DNA of 64,000 nt from Argyresthia goedartella (Eukaryota; Arthropoda; Insecta; Lepidoptera; Argyresthiidae): positions 5,602,501-5,666,500 of the forward strand of contig OX463827.1 in NCBI GenBank assembly GCA_949825045.1, given 5' to 3'. This document shows positions 63,704-64,000 of this stretch, piece after piece. Made by a program: the position numbers and the translations under genes. The notes beneath the pieces are model-generated. The model had not been told where the DNA came from. It ran no database searches and saw nothing but the letters and a program-made list of their open reading frames with translations. Positions within the stretch are counted from its first letter, which is position 1. Every line of letters starts with the position of its first letter.

Positions 63704-64000
63704 TTCCCCTGATTATTTCACGAGAACTAGAAATGAGTCCACTGCCGACGAACCCAACTTTGACAAGAAAATGACAAGTGTACAGTTTTCGTTTTTTGTG
63801 TTGGTATACCTGGCAGAGGGAGGGGGTTAGAACTGATTTTTATCAAAACCACAGAGAACATTAATAGATCACAACCTCCATAACCGGTATAATCAATCTT
63901 TTCATTTTTGTATGTGGTAATAAACATTCAAACGTCAAAACTTGTTTTCCTTTCAATTTTCATTTCATTTTCATTTTCGTTTCGCGCAGTGCACTTTCGC
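63704..64000 (-). promoter_or_regulatory. SPP 5' UTR and promoter region
   Basis: Directly upstream of the SPP ATG on its strand. Pyrimidine/A-rich repeats (ttcattttcattttcattt) occur at 63955-63978 near the window edge. No TATA box is obvious; the transcription start cannot be placed. Confidence 0.4.

Overview
The window looks like animal, specifically insect, genomic DNA, most likely from a moth or butterfly. It is AT-rich and intron-bearing. It carries two conserved eukaryotic housekeeping genes and is crowded with transposable elements of the kinds usual in Lepidoptera: BEL/Pao, piggyBac, jockey/CR1-like and RTE-like LINEs, tRNA-derived SINEs, and a short repeat ending in a ggtacggaaccc motif. 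The order is inferred from repeat style and is not proven.

Host genes. RNA 3'-terminal phosphate cyclase (RTCA) is on the + strand in nine exons from 26259 to 48537; all splice phases agree and the model gives 357 aa. Signal peptide peptidase (SPP/HM13) is on the - strand in seven exons from 63703 down to 52217, 372 aa, with the YD, GLGD and PAL motifs. The two genes converge tail to tail across about 3.7 kb. Near the left edge are weaker gene-like segments: a - strand unrecognised gene with one in-frame UGA (1141-2349), + strand exon-like segments (2462-3280), and one - strand exon with a faint RAD52-like stretch (6499-6637).

Mobile elements, left to right. 370-1015: RTE-like LINE remnant. 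3440-5826: nearly intact piggyBac with TTAA duplications, spliced transposase and one TAG. 10975-12823: decayed LINE. 13320-26066: full-length LINE whose ORF1 is split by a complete 7.5-kb BEL/Pao LTR retrotransposon (14105-21581, 5-bp duplication); this nested unit ends only about 190 bp before the RTCA start codon. 31205-36856, inside RTCA intron 2: full-length LINE with a 25-bp target duplication whose single ORF fuses an OTU-type cysteine-protease domain to endonuclease and reverse transcriptase, broken by one TAA. Further LINE fragments lie at 39.2-40.3, 41.9-44.3, 44.5-44.9, 46.3-48.1, 52.9-53.1 and 57.2-59.3 kb; the last has a second LINE inserted in it. SINEs, foldback/MITE-like inverted repeats and several multi-copy families fill the introns and intergenic DNA.

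The most unusual items are the OTU-LINE, the BEL-in-LINE nest beside the RTCA promoter, the piggyBac with subterminal palindromes and a single nonsense codon, a decayed tandem duplication of a GC-rich RTCA exon end, and a 3' tail shared by the SINEs and one LINE. All identifications come from reading the sequence; no database search was run.
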